A stretch of DNA of 64,000 nt from Cymodocea nodosa. Lineage: Eukaryota > Streptophyta > Magnoliopsida > Alismatales > Cymodoceaceae. The stretch covers positions 14,282,501-14,346,500 of the forward strand of contig CM072338.1 in NCBI GenBank assembly GCA_036874045.1, read 5' to 3'. Made by a program: the position numbers and the translations under genes. The notes under the pieces were generated by a model, which did no database searches, was not told where the DNA came from, and saw only the letters and a list, made by a program, of their open reading frames with translations. Each line of letters starts with the position of its first letter. Position 1 is the first letter of the stretch. Below, piece after piece: positions 27,121 to 37,561 of the stretch.

Positions 27121-28854
27121 TGTAAATAAAAGTGTATCTAGCCATTCTACCTTCTTTTCTAGGCCACAAACTACTATATAGAGAAACTTAAAAGGCCATA
27201 TGAAAAACACACCAATGTCACCAATATTTCATGTGCTCAAGTTACATTTCCAAAGGCTAGATTTCAAGCTCAAAGCCATTATAGAAGGCTTGCATTGTAG
27301 GGAATCACTGGAGAACTTAAGCATTGCAAGAAGAGCTTTCAAGGGATCCAGTCTTCAAGTTTGTAAGTTTTTTCTAATTGCAAAACTTAACTCATAGAGT
27401 TTTGGTGAAGGCTCACTAGATTACGGTGAGGCATCCTCAAGTTGTGAGCTTGTAGACTTAGCAAATTTGGTTAGAGAAAGGTTGTGAACGGTAAAATGTT
27501 GACCTATAACAACATTTGTTTATATAAACAACAAAGTATTTGGCTCAAAACAACACCAAATTTAGCATAAGGCTTAAGTAGTGTTGCTTGAGGAGAAGAT
27601 GTAGCCCTAGGTTTGAGATGAATCAATATAATCTTCTGTGTTCTTCTAGTATATACTTTATTTGTTTCATTTGCATTTCACTCTATGTTTAATTCTGCAT
27701 ATATGCTATAAAATTGTTTAATTCTCTCTTAAATTAATTAAATTTACTATTTACCTCTCCCTCCCTTCCTCTAGTGAAGTCAATCAATCTTAATACACAC
27801 ACTATCATACATCACTAAAACCTAGAATTTCCTAGATTTACACAATAAGCTAGGTATAGACTTTATATCCTTTTGCTAATTAGCTTCGTCAACAAATACC
27901 AAACATAGGTTAACTTGCTTTTTAGAATTAAGGTGTCTGGTCAATGTTACGATCCTTCTTGAAATTTTCACTCACAAATTAGGGGAATTGGTTTACTTAA
28001 AGACATAATTTTTTTGGTGGAAAGGAAGAAAATGAAAGTAAGGAAAAGAGTATATATCCTTCATAAAATTCTAAAGTGAATATTTTAGATTCTTAGGACA
28101 TAATAAGAAGTAATTGAGATGTTACAAAGAATGATCACAAGACTAAAGTAAGATGGACAAAGTGAAGAAATGTATCTAATAAATTTTTTAAGAGTAGAAT
28201 ATCTTCTAATTTAGGATTTTCTTTCTCCATATTCTTCATCATTGCTTAATAACCTTGGCATCCTTTTTATGACAATTAATTTGCCTCTATTATAGAAATG
28301 AAGTTAGGAATGTGCCTCCTCATGCTCTTAAAATAAAATTGTGACTACATTGAAATTTGGAAGCAAGCTTACTTTTTATAGAAATATAACTTAGTGTAAC
28401 ATGCACCTAACAAATCCATTCTAAGTATTACATTAACATCATTTTTAGGAAAGTTGTCTACTATATACATTCATTTAGCTAAACAAGTGCATTACATCCT
28501 TATAGAAATAGGAGTCATGATAATCAATCATGCAATGTTAAGGTGTAGCTAAATGGTGTTTAGAAATAATAAGCATTGATTGTACGTAAGGAATTTCTAT
28601 AAATCAAAATTAGGCTAGTTGCTTTATCAAGATAATTTTGGGACAAGTGGTTTGATCATACATGTACATCAACGTCTAAATAGAACATTTAAATTATTAA
28701 TATTAATTAGCTTCACTAGAAGATAGGAGAATAATAAATTTAATTGATTTAGTAATATTTTTTAATAAATATATAGATAATGGATAAATGCAAAGTAATT
28801 GAAAGGTAATGTTATGCATATAAAAGAAATAAAGTACAAATCATAAAAACACAC
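27121..28854. other. No gene recognised
   Basis: AT-rich, short ORFs only, no named repeat. Confidence 0.5.
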
Positions 28855-29489
28855 CAAATTGTTGGGTTAAGTGGTACAGATGTGGAGTATGCCACAAGAA
28901 GCATCAGCACTGTTTGAAAGGTTTTAGTTGAAACATTGTAACATATAGGTATGTTTAGAAGGTTTCAAACAAAAACTTCTGAAATGGAATAGGAGGGTTT
29001 AGAGCATCTTCGAAAAGTTTCACTTGAAAGTATCTGAAAACCTTGGGTTCTTCAGAAGATTTCCTTAAAAGGTGTCGATTAGCCTCTATAACCTCTCTGA
29101 AAGCTCTGAAGTCTTTTGAAAGGTTTCAACTGAAACGTTTCAAAATGTTCATTCTTTTGGAGGGTTTCACCAAAAGTCACTACTACAGTACTTGACACGT
29201 CTAAATGTAGGATCGTATGGCTACACAAGAGGGGAGTGAATTGTGTATTTTTAATATTTTCTGAAATATAATTGAAACTTTAATACTCAAAAACAAGTCG
29301 AGACAGTGTTTTCATAAAATCATTTTTATTCAAGGTTTCAATTACAATATACAATTCAATTCTCCTTAGAAATTGTAGATGCAATTATATTTCGATACCA
29401 TGTTTCATCTATATAATTTCATAACTACAAACAGAGAAAACTAATTTGCGGAATTTAAAATATTTCTCCCTGTTTGAGATCTTTCTTCT

Positions 29490-29760
29490 TCTTCTTTCTT
29501 CTTCCTTCTTCAGCAATTCTTCAGTGACGAATATCTTGTCTTTTTATGCTTCACCGAATTTGCTTTCTTCTGATACTTCAAATCTTCAGTGACGAAAATC
29601 TTACCTTTTTATGCTTCACTGAATTTTCTTCCACTTGAGAGATTTTGCCCGAAGAGGTGTTTTTGATCCCTGAAAAAGATTTTTCTTTTGGTGTGCATGG
29701 ATGGTTTGATCCTTGAAAAGATTTTTCTTTTTAGTGTGCAAGGATGGTTTGATCAACGAG
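29490..29760. repeat. Short tandem duplications inside the nested LTR
   Basis: cttcagtgacgaa, followed by a near-identical run to ttatgcttcac, occurs twice about 60 bases apart (29520 and 29583). Next, gatttttctttt with tgtgca and ggatggtttgatc occurs twice (29680 and 29718). Confidence 0.75.
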
Positions 29761-29984
29761 AACTCTATGCCTTTTATACTGTATCTTCATTTCATGCATA
29801 TCCTCCACGTTTAATCACTACTAGTTTTCCACTTCTCCACGTCTTTTCTTTTTCTTTCATCAAAACACACATGTTCCAACCCACGTTTATATTTCGAATT
29901 TCCTTTAATCATCAGTCCTTGATCTTTGAAAAATTTCCTGCAAAATAAACTTTCTCGTCCAAAAATTTTTCATCAGTGTAATAA

Positions 29985-30640
29985 GAAGTCGTTATTTTAA
30001 TGTTAACTAAACGAGTAACACAAGTATATATATATAACTTAACGTTTCTAACTTAACGAGTTCCTCATGTGCCATTTCACGTGACAAGTACTGTAGCTAA
30101 CTCAACGAACTAAGTATGTGGTGTTATGCTAACTCAATGAACCAGCTTAACCTTTCTTTCGGAAGGTTAAACGATAACTCACCGATTCAGTAATAAACAA
30201 ATGTTTTTATAATAAGAATTTTATCACGTGCAAAAATAACAACTTAAGTTTATAACGCTAACCTAACGCGTTGCCTTAGTGTTCAATATAGCAACTCAAC
30301 GTGTTTAGTTATGTTAATTTAATGAGTTAAACATGTGCACCTCACGTGATACAATACAACATTCGTAACTTACAATTTCACCACGTATATAACACTAACT
30401 TAACGAGTTCGTCTCTTCTTTTACTCACTAATTTAACGAGTTATCACGTGACCTATTTTAACCTTTAAGCCTCTAACTTAACGAGTTCTCACGTGACCTC
30501 TATACAAACAAAACTCTAACTTAACGAGTTGTCTAAACGTGCACTGTTCATGATACAGAAGATATAACTTTAAAACATATCATACTTTTCAATAAAACCA
30601 CACGTTAACTTAATGTTTAGCTAAATGAGAAATTAATGCA
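29985..30640. repeat. Array of CTAACTTAACGAGTT palindromes with CACGTG sites
   Basis: About 13 variants of CTAACTTAACGAGTT lie 20-80 bases apart. AACT and AGTT form the arms of an imperfect palindrome. CACGTG occurs at 30078, 30225, 30343, 30445 and 30490. The array fills the 3' half of the nested solo LTR. Confidence 0.8.
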
Positions 30641-31176
30641 ACGAAACGACTAGTTATTAACTTCAGATCCAATACAAACAAGTATTTATATCAGTAAGCT
30701 TTTTCTGTATTAATTGATGATTTTAATTTCTTTTCACAAGCAATAGTAATTGAGCAAATATGATTATTTTCATTCAGTACACATCATCAAAACAAAAATA
30801 CTCAACACTAAAAGATGTTGAAAGTCTTTTTCAAAAAGTTAAGATTGAAAGGCTCCAAAATTTTTGGAATTTTGAAAGGTTTTACTAAAAAGGTTCCAAA
30901 AACAAGTAGTTTTTTAGATAGTTTCAATTAGTGCCTCTGTAATCTTCTATTGAATGATGGTGATTATTCTGTACTGCTTAGATACCTCTAATAACTACTA
31001 GACACTCATGGATGTAGGTTATTTTGTGCCGAACCATGTAAATTTCTGTGTTATCTATTCATGTGTTTTTTGTTTTATTCTCTTCTTCATTTAGATATGG
31101 TGAGGTTAAAGAGACTAAGCATCTAGATTCGTGCTTGTGAGTCACTCAAAAAGGTCTGTTGAATCACAACACAAAT

Positions 31177-31648
31177 TTATGATGGTTCATCTTAAACTTG
31201 GGGCTACGACCACTCTGAAGCCCTCCCACCTAAACCTTATATTAATTCCAATGTTGTTTTAAGCCAACACTCTGTTTACACAACTTTGCAAAACCTATGA
31301 AGTCTTTCCTCCTTACAACCTAAGAAAATCTTACCAAAACCTATTGAAATAAGTTTTTATAGCTAAAACAACTTACAAGCATGAGAAACTAGATCCTAAT
31401 AGTTATCTTCTTGTAATGATTGATAATCTTCAAGAATCCTTTGCAACAAATGTTTCCTAAATGCCTCAATAAGTGAAATGAGGTTTTAGAAATGTGATTT
31501 AAGCTTTGAGAGATATTGGAAGTGCTAAAGTCATAATCACACATCCTATTGATATGTTTATATAGGATTTAGAATCCTATATAAGAAGTCTCAACAACTA
31601 GAATTACTTTTTGTCTATAGAGAATTGATAGGTCATAAATCAAATTAG
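31177..31648. other. LTR-like remnant, no gene
   Basis: Target sequence of the solo LTR. A ggggctacgaccactctg block resembles the ggtagttcaccac block of the 40739 element in position and composition, so it may be another decayed copy of that class. Confidence 0.35.
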
Positions 31649-33187
31649 TGTTAAGATCAAAAGACTTTACTTGAAGGAGGGTGAATAAGGAAGTTTGAAT
31701 GATTCTTGCTTTTAAAAGAAAAACAAATTTAAAATCAAATCGAATTTAAAAGTTTTTCAAAAGATAGATTAAGACATTTAAAATCGTGGCTGAAAAGATA
31801 TCAAATGTTTAAAATGGATTTAGAAGAAATCCTTTTGAAATAAAGCACACAAGGCACAAAGAAAAGCACAAGAGAATTTATAATATTTCCTTAAATTGAG
31901 TATGCCCACTTCACAAACCTTTCACTTATACCAATGTACTAAATCCAGTATTTTTACAAGTTAAACACCTAACCTTTACACTCACAAAGCTTTCCGTTTG
32001 CAATCTAGGTATTTTCCAAGTGCAATACCCCAACCTTCACTTGAAAGTCCCACACCTAAACACAAAACCAACTCCTCACAATCAAAATGAGAGAATATTA
32101 ACATAATTTTCAATTGGACAGTTGGACGCAAACCAACATACATGGCAATTATATATATAATTCAAGACTTTAAACATAATTCTAACTTCTTTCTACATGG
32201 TTGATCCTCCTTGAGATCTTTTTGCTTTTCCTCCAACTTTCCTTGACCTTACTTGAGTTCCTGCATTTTCCTTTTGCTTGTGGATTTTCTTTGTTCCTAT
32301 TATATATGTCCTACACATTTCTTGTTTTTCTTTGACCTTAATTTGCATCACCTCCATTTAACCTATAATAAACTTAACATATTCTGTAATATATTTATCA
32401 TTAAACTTAATTGAGAAGAAAAAATTAAACATAAACGTTTTCAAATATAACATCTAATTTCATCCTTTATTTTGCTTCTCCATTACGTTTTCCATCCTCT
32501 TGGAAGTTGATCTTCTTCTTTGTAGATAACTAAATTTATCTGTATTTCTCCTTTGGTGGTTTTGTTGTGGTTTTATGCCAATTTGTGATCAAGCTCTCCT
32601 ATTCTTCTTGTACAATCCTCCTAGCTTCCAAGGAGGATTTATTTTTCCCATCTTTCTTTCATGGTTCCACAAACTCCTCTATAGTCCCAATGTCTTGTCC
32701 CACCAATTTGTCCCTTATTATTTTCCATCTTAGTTACATTTGTCTTCAATGATTTGCTCATTTTTCTTCACCTACTAATGACCTTTGTTTCTGACTAATT
32801 TTAAACAGATATTATATATCGTGTATTTCCTTGAAACTAGAAAAATCATAATCATAAATGATCATGAAAAGTAATATAGCAATGATTTTTATGTTTTACA
32901 GCGTATCTATGATAATATTCTAATTAAAAGATAGAAAATATAAAAGGTGATAATTTCCTTTTGATGGCACTTTCTCTTTACTCTCACTTAAATTTTAAAT
33001 TATGCAAAGTTGCTTGACACTCTCTCGCTGTCTTATTATGATTTTCTTTTGGTCCAATTGGTTAAATAGAAATTATATTTTCTTTATAACTTCTAATTGG
33101 AATATCAATTGTGTGTATTCTTTTAGATTTTTTATGAACTACATTTTTAATTAGATCTTACTTCTATAGGTAGTAATAGTTGTTTCA
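31649..33187. mobile_element. Candidate third member of the GAGGGGGTGAAT-ended LTR class
   Basis: TGTTAAGATC at 31649 is followed by ggagggtgaataagg, matching the starts at 29206 and 40739. attag precedes it (31644-31648) and also follows a CA at 33186-33187, which would give a 1539-bp element. The 3' edge rests on that 5-bp match only. The interior is non-coding and holds no obvious palindrome array. Confidence 0.4.
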
Positions 33188-33885
33188 ATTAGATTTTAAA
33201 GTTGCCAAAAATATTAAGTCTGTCTGACACGATTATTTGAAAATATTTTATCAATTTCTTTTTTGATATTTTATATCATTTTTTAGTTACACAAACATCT
33301 ACTACCTCTATCAAAGTAAACAATGAAAATTTATTTATTTATTAATAATATATAGTCTAATTTCTCACCCTTTCAAATTATGAGTTTAAAATTTTAAATT
33401 TTTAAGGTACTTGAAAAAGAAAAAAAAAAAAAAAAAAAAAACTTTTCTAAAAATATCTACGAAAAAAAATCCTAATTTTCTTGGATAAGATGACGCGCCA
33501 TGGTTCAACAGTACAATGCATGCATGGACACGAGGGTAACAGTAACTGGACCGTTGCAAAATTGGTATATTTAAGAAGAAAAAAAAATACGGGTAAAATG
33601 TGCGTTGCCGTCTTTTCTAGCACTCGTGGCGCTCTCACACCGTTCTTGCTGTTCTCGGTTGGAGTGAAGAAAGCAGGTGGAGGAAACAGAGGAGCATTCT
33701 GGAGAAGGAAGGAAGGAAGGAAGGAAGGAAGGAAGGAAGGGAGGGAGGGTTGGAAGCAAGTGTGTGCGGAGTTTGTTGTCTGTTGTTTGTTGGAACAAGA
33801 AGAAACCAAGAAAGAAGAACGAAGAAGGAGAAATCCGGGGAGCGAGCGGGAAGACAATCCGGGGTTTTAGTAGCGGCTGCCCTCC
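33188..33885 (+). promoter_or_regulatory. Upstream region of the U11/U12-25K-like gene
   Basis: Holds a 22-base A run (33420-33441), a TATA-like tatatttaag at about 33567 and a rise in GC from 33600. A (GGAA)n microsatellite at about 33705-33749 probably lies in the 5' leader. The transcription start is not determinable. Confidence 0.4.
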
Positions 33886-34150
33886 ATGACGACCGCCTCC
33901 GTCAGGTCTTCCGATGACAACCCCCGCCATCGTATTCTTCGTCTTCTTCTTGGGAGGAGGTTTTCCAACTCTGCTCTCCACGATTTCAATGCCATTGACG
34001 ACCACAACCACCGGCCTAATACTTGCCGCCGACGCCGACGCCGCCACCGCCGCAGCTCTAACAGCTTCTCGTCTGCCTCCGACTACCACCGCCTCCCTCA
34101 ACACCACCTCCTCGACCTTTCCGTCCTCAAGTTGGACGGCTCTTCGTTCG
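33886..34150 (+). CDS. SNRNP25: SNRNP25-like exon 1
   Basis: Encodes the Arg-rich N-terminus (including a run of Arg and His) and SVLKLDGSSF. The donor is gtatcg. Unlike the rest of the gene it is GC-rich with CCG/CCT-type codons. A second frame (33914-34366) runs through intron 1 into exon 2 without splicing but lacks the SVLKLDGSSF block, so the spliced reading is preferred. Confidence 0.75.
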
Positions 34151-37100
34151 GTATCGCTTTCTTGTCGTTCTTTGGTTTCTTGTCCTCAGGTTGTTCGTTC
34201 GTTCACCAACCAAGCTGAATGTGGTGCAGAGGTCCAGGTTGCGAGGTCCGCTACCGTTGCCGATCTCAAGTTGGCCGTGGAACGGGTCTTCGATCAAACA
34301 CCGGACCGACAACAGCAGCTCAATATCTCTTGGTGGGGTGATCTTCTCTCTGTTCTTACTCTTTAATATTTGCGCCGAGCACCAATTATTCCCTCGTTCT
34401 TACTTCCTTCCTTTCCTGCATGTGTCGTCACATGATTAAGACCGAATCAGCACTTAAGTAGTCGGTCATCTTCATCCTTCTGGAAAGTGGCTGTTTCAAA
34501 TCATCCAAGAAAAATTACTCATTTGGTTTCGATCAACTATTTGCTATTTGTTGTAATTTCTACATCAGTTTCCGGTGCTTTCTATATTCGATCCATCGTT
34601 TCCATTATTTTACTGACAACAAGTATATCGTTCCAACCTTATGTTATCCAGATGGTGCCGATTTGCTTATCAGCAAGTGAAACAGTACTGATCCCTTGAC
34701 TTGTTGATGGTTGTTCTATGTTTACCCGTGTCCAGGTCCCATGTCTGGGGTCACTTCTGCTTATGCTATGATCATCGCAAACTAACCTCTGACAAGGTAT
34801 CTCTTCGCAGTTTTGGCATCAAGGATGGAGAGCAAGTATGTCTTCCCTCTTTGGATTATACCCATAATTTTTCAAGCTCATTTTCCTGTTGCTCACTTTA
34901 TAATATATTATATGCGCATAATTATATTGATTATATATGTATTATAGTGTATTGATTATATATCGACCATAACATACACATAATTATCACTTTTTGATTA
35001 TATATTGAATCATGAACTTTATTTTATTGGATATCATAGCTCTCATCAATCATCATTACTGCATTTTCCATCTCTCATGCACAAACGTGTCCCCAGATAG
35101 TGTGAATATTATTATATAATATCAGGTTAAGTAGTAGTTTTTATATCATTTGTGGTAAAGTCCGTCAATTAGGGCTTTGAATATTTTTTATGATGATAAT
35201 GCTCTTCGTGTAATTTCATCCACCTATAATGTGATTGTTTAATCAAAGTCATTACTTACTTGAATGTAGTAATATTATCAATAATATGTTAGGTGTAGTT
35301 TATGTCGATTGTGGTAAAGTATGCTTGTGATTCTTTTCTACCTTTTGTCATGATGCTGTTTTTGGGTTAAATATTTGTATTCTTTACTTCTCATATTTGT
35401 CAAGAAATCATGACCTGACATTCACATAGGTACTTTGTTAATGAGTTATTTCCATCCATAACCAGTGTTTCTGTCTAAGAAATTTGTGTGAATGTTTTAG
35501 TAGAAATATGCGTACCATCGTATATGCAAGGGCTGGGGAAATTTCTGTAATAAATATCTGGATTCTCTCATTTGGAAAAGAATATTAGGATTCTCATACC
35601 AGAATTCTACTCAACCTTTTACAAGTATTACACATGGAAAGAAAATATAAATTTCATGGGTCAATTTCTTGAATTGTTTGAAATTGTTAAAATTCCAGAC
35701 CTCTTTTCACAAGACAAATGGTCATTTAAGACTCAATCCACTTTGATACCATCAGCATTTACTAAAGTACTCTATTCCAAGCATTCCAGTGAAAAGGGCT
35801 TTGTAATTATCATGAGAACATTTTTTTAATTGTTCCATTTCTTTTCACAATATAAGTGATCACATATGATGCAATGCCATTCTTGCTTAAAATATATTTC
35901 ATCAACAAATTATAATTGGTGTCCTATAATGAGAATTTCCGTAAGAATATCTAGCTAAACTAAAAAATGCTCTCATTTGAAATTAACCAATGCTATTGTT
36001 ACCCCTGCTCATGTTCAAATTCAAGCAATGATTAAATTTAAATAAATGATGCCTTATCCAGGAATGTCAACAATATCTAGCTGACCTGAAATAACCAATG
36101 CTATTGTTAGCCACTAATTTTCTTTTCAGCGGGTGATTTTTTTTGTCAAGATTTCCCAAGCATGTGCAACCCACATACAGCAGTAAGCAATCCATATGGA
36201 GGAAGTGAGGTGCCTAGGTGTTAGGCTTGGGTGCCATCTATATAAAACAATTTAATATTTTTATTTTTAGTGGTTTCATTATTTATGTTATACATTGTGC
36301 AATACAATCTATGCATGGATATGTGAATTCTTTACTCAACTAGCACTAAATAACATTGAAATATACAAAAATTGGCATGATAATAAAATATTGTAAGATT
36401 AACATCACAACATCAAGTCTAGGCATAGGCATGAATCAACATCAACATATATTAAAAACTTTAATTTTATCTTTAATTTCATCTAAATTTTAGCACTTAA
36501 AATTACATGAATCCCTGCAAGAATTCATACCGGATCAAAATTAATTTAGGCATGTAATCATATAACCATAAATCATGCATGGATGCTTAGGCACATCTTA
36601 GTAAGTATGGAGTAACTGGTGTAATAAAGTAAGGGTTGGCTATTAAATGAAAGCCGTGTTACTACTAGTGAGAATCAACAAAAGGAGGAATATATTGATA
36701 CAGAAGCATATCCTATATTGGAATGATTTAGAATTCCTTTTTTCTTCCACAATTCCTGTTTTGTCTTTGTTTCTCTCTAATTTCACAATCCACCATAGAT
36801 TTTCCTTTTTTCACGTTTGGAGACAGACTCCTTGTACTTTTGAAAAAAAAAAAAAACATTCTAAATATGTCAAATTATCTTCTAAAATGAAGTCCTCTTG
36901 TAAGTCCAACTTAGTGGAACCAGGTTAGTTATAGCACACAGTATAAATAAAAAATGATCATCTGGTGACATTCACTGTTCAATTTTCTGTAAAAATTGAG
37001 GGCCAACAGTTTCTTATAAATTATATTAACCAATTCCATATTAATAATATCATGCCATAGTCATTTTATCAAATCTTTTGATTTTATATGCAGCTTCATT

Positions 37101-37561
37101 TTATTAGACACCTTTCCATGAATTATGGTCCCGCAAAAATACATCTTAAAGCTCATGCAAATGTTAGCAGCCAACAAGGAGGAGTGTAAGGATTGCAAAC
37201 ATTTTACCTAGTTATTTTAGATTGATGATCATCTCTCAGATCCTTTGTGAAAGAAACATAGTAGATCCTCGACAGTTGATTTTTTTGCAGGTCACTGCCA
37301 GAAACAAAGGTACCGAAAAAATCATTGGAGAATGAAAAGGAAATCGAACATGCAGACTATAGAGGCAGTTCAAAGGAATTCCGTAATAGCAATGAACAAA
37401 AATCATTGGAGAATGAAAAGGAAATCGAACATGCAGACTATAGAGGCAGTTCAAAGGAATTCCGTAATAGCAATGAACAGAGTGTGGATGCTCGTAGGCA
37501 TGGTGAGTTCAGCTTAGCCCACTTTCTACAAAAGGGTAGAAAGAAAGGGTTGGGCTTCTAA
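33886..37561 (+). CDS. SNRNP25: Ubiquitin-like protein resembling U11/U12 snRNP 25-kDa protein
   Basis: Five exons (33886-34150, 34230-34332, 34736-34835, 37094-37185, 37291-37561) join in frame to 276 codons plus stop. Residues about 75-175 form a ubiquitin-like fold: LDLSVLKLDGSSF, EVQVARSATVADLKLAVE, ISWSHVWGHFCLCYDHRKL, FGIKDGEQLHFIRHLSMNY. These segments are typical of plant proteins annotated as U11/U12 snRNP 25-kDa, a component of the minor spliceosome that acts in the nucleus. The N-terminus, residues 1-75, is Arg/His/Ser-rich, GC-rich and not recognisable. The start ATG at 33886 is the first in the only frame that reaches the conserved SVLKLDGSSF. The C-terminus contains an exact 27-residue tandem duplication and ends LAHFLQKGRKKGLGF. 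Introns are GT-AG, from 79 bp to 2258 bp. It could be a ubiquitin-like relative outside the snRNP; the fold is surer than the role. Confidence 0.82.
34230..34332 (+). CDS. SNRNP25: SNRNP25-like exon 2
   Basis: The acceptor is gtggtgcag and the donor gtgggg. It encodes VQVARSATVADLKLAVERVF and ends inside the Trp codon of ISW. Confidence 0.85.
34736..34835 (+). CDS. SNRNP25: SNRNP25-like exon 3
   Basis: The acceptor is cgtgtccag and the donor gtatgt. It encodes SHVWGHFCLCYDHRKL and RSFGIKDGEQ, the most conserved part of the ubiquitin-like domain. Confidence 0.9.
36209..36597. mobile_element. Candidate MITE in intron 3
   Basis: GGTGCCTAGG at 36209 and GCTTAGGCAC at 36585 form imperfect inverted ends about 389 bp apart, with an AT-rich non-coding interior. 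The same core occurs as palindromes at 4940 and 9921. No target duplication is clear. Confidence 0.4.
37094..37185 (+). CDS. SNRNP25: SNRNP25-like exon 4
   Basis: The acceptor is ttatatgcag. It encodes LHFIRHLSMNYGPAKIHLK and SSQQGG. The donor is gtaagg after ggagt (phase 2); reading through would stop at once. Confidence 0.8.
37291..37561 (+). CDS. SNRNP25: SNRNP25-like exon 5 with 81-bp duplication
   Basis: The acceptor is ttttttgcag. It reads SLPETKVPK, then two identical 27-residue units (start KSLENEKE, end RNSNEQ), then SVDARRHGEFSLAHFLQ and the stop. The duplicated segment is acidic and basic by turns and likely disordered. Confidence 0.85.
37319..37480 (+). repeat. 81-bp exact tandem duplication in coding sequence
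   Basis: 37319-37399 and 37400-37480 differ only at the last base (caa against cag, both Gln). The length is a multiple of three, so the frame is kept. Confidence 0.95.

Larger units (their letters stand above)
29206..30807. mobile_element. Nested solo LTR, 1602 bp, with duplication ctaaa
   Basis: TGTAGGATCG begins and CTCAACA ends the element. ctaaa lies at 29201-29205 and again at 30808-30812. Removing it restores the alignment with the LTR at 56.0-56.1 kb across the site, which proves the insertion. Its first 40 bases (tgtaggatc, then gaggggagtgaatt) match the start of the element at 40739. No ORF of note lies inside. It contains a CT-rich tract, two short tandem duplications (29500-29760), a palindrome array and five CACGTG sites. 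Confidence 0.88.
28860..31171 (+). mobile_element. Solo copia LTR interrupted by a nested solo LTR
   Basis: It starts TGTTGGGTTAAG and ends with ACAACA. It is flanked by caaat at 28855-28859 and 31172-31176, a 5-bp target duplication. It matches the 5' LTR of the copia at 55737-58162 from end to end once the insertions in each copy are set aside, leaving about 705 bp of LTR. No internal copia sequence is present, so this is a solo LTR left by LTR-LTR recombination. The body carries repeated gaaaggtttcaactgaaac-type palindromes. The nested element occupies 29206-30807. Confidence 0.88.

Noticed and set aside
31649-33187. Firm solo LTR call for the third signature element
   Set aside because: The 5-bp match at the right end could be chance, and the 3' end does not resemble the other two, so it is listed only as a candidate.
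33447-34107. Minus-strand ORFs of 136 and 178 codons
   Set aside because: Antisense shadows of the GC-rich first exon and the GGAA microsatellite.
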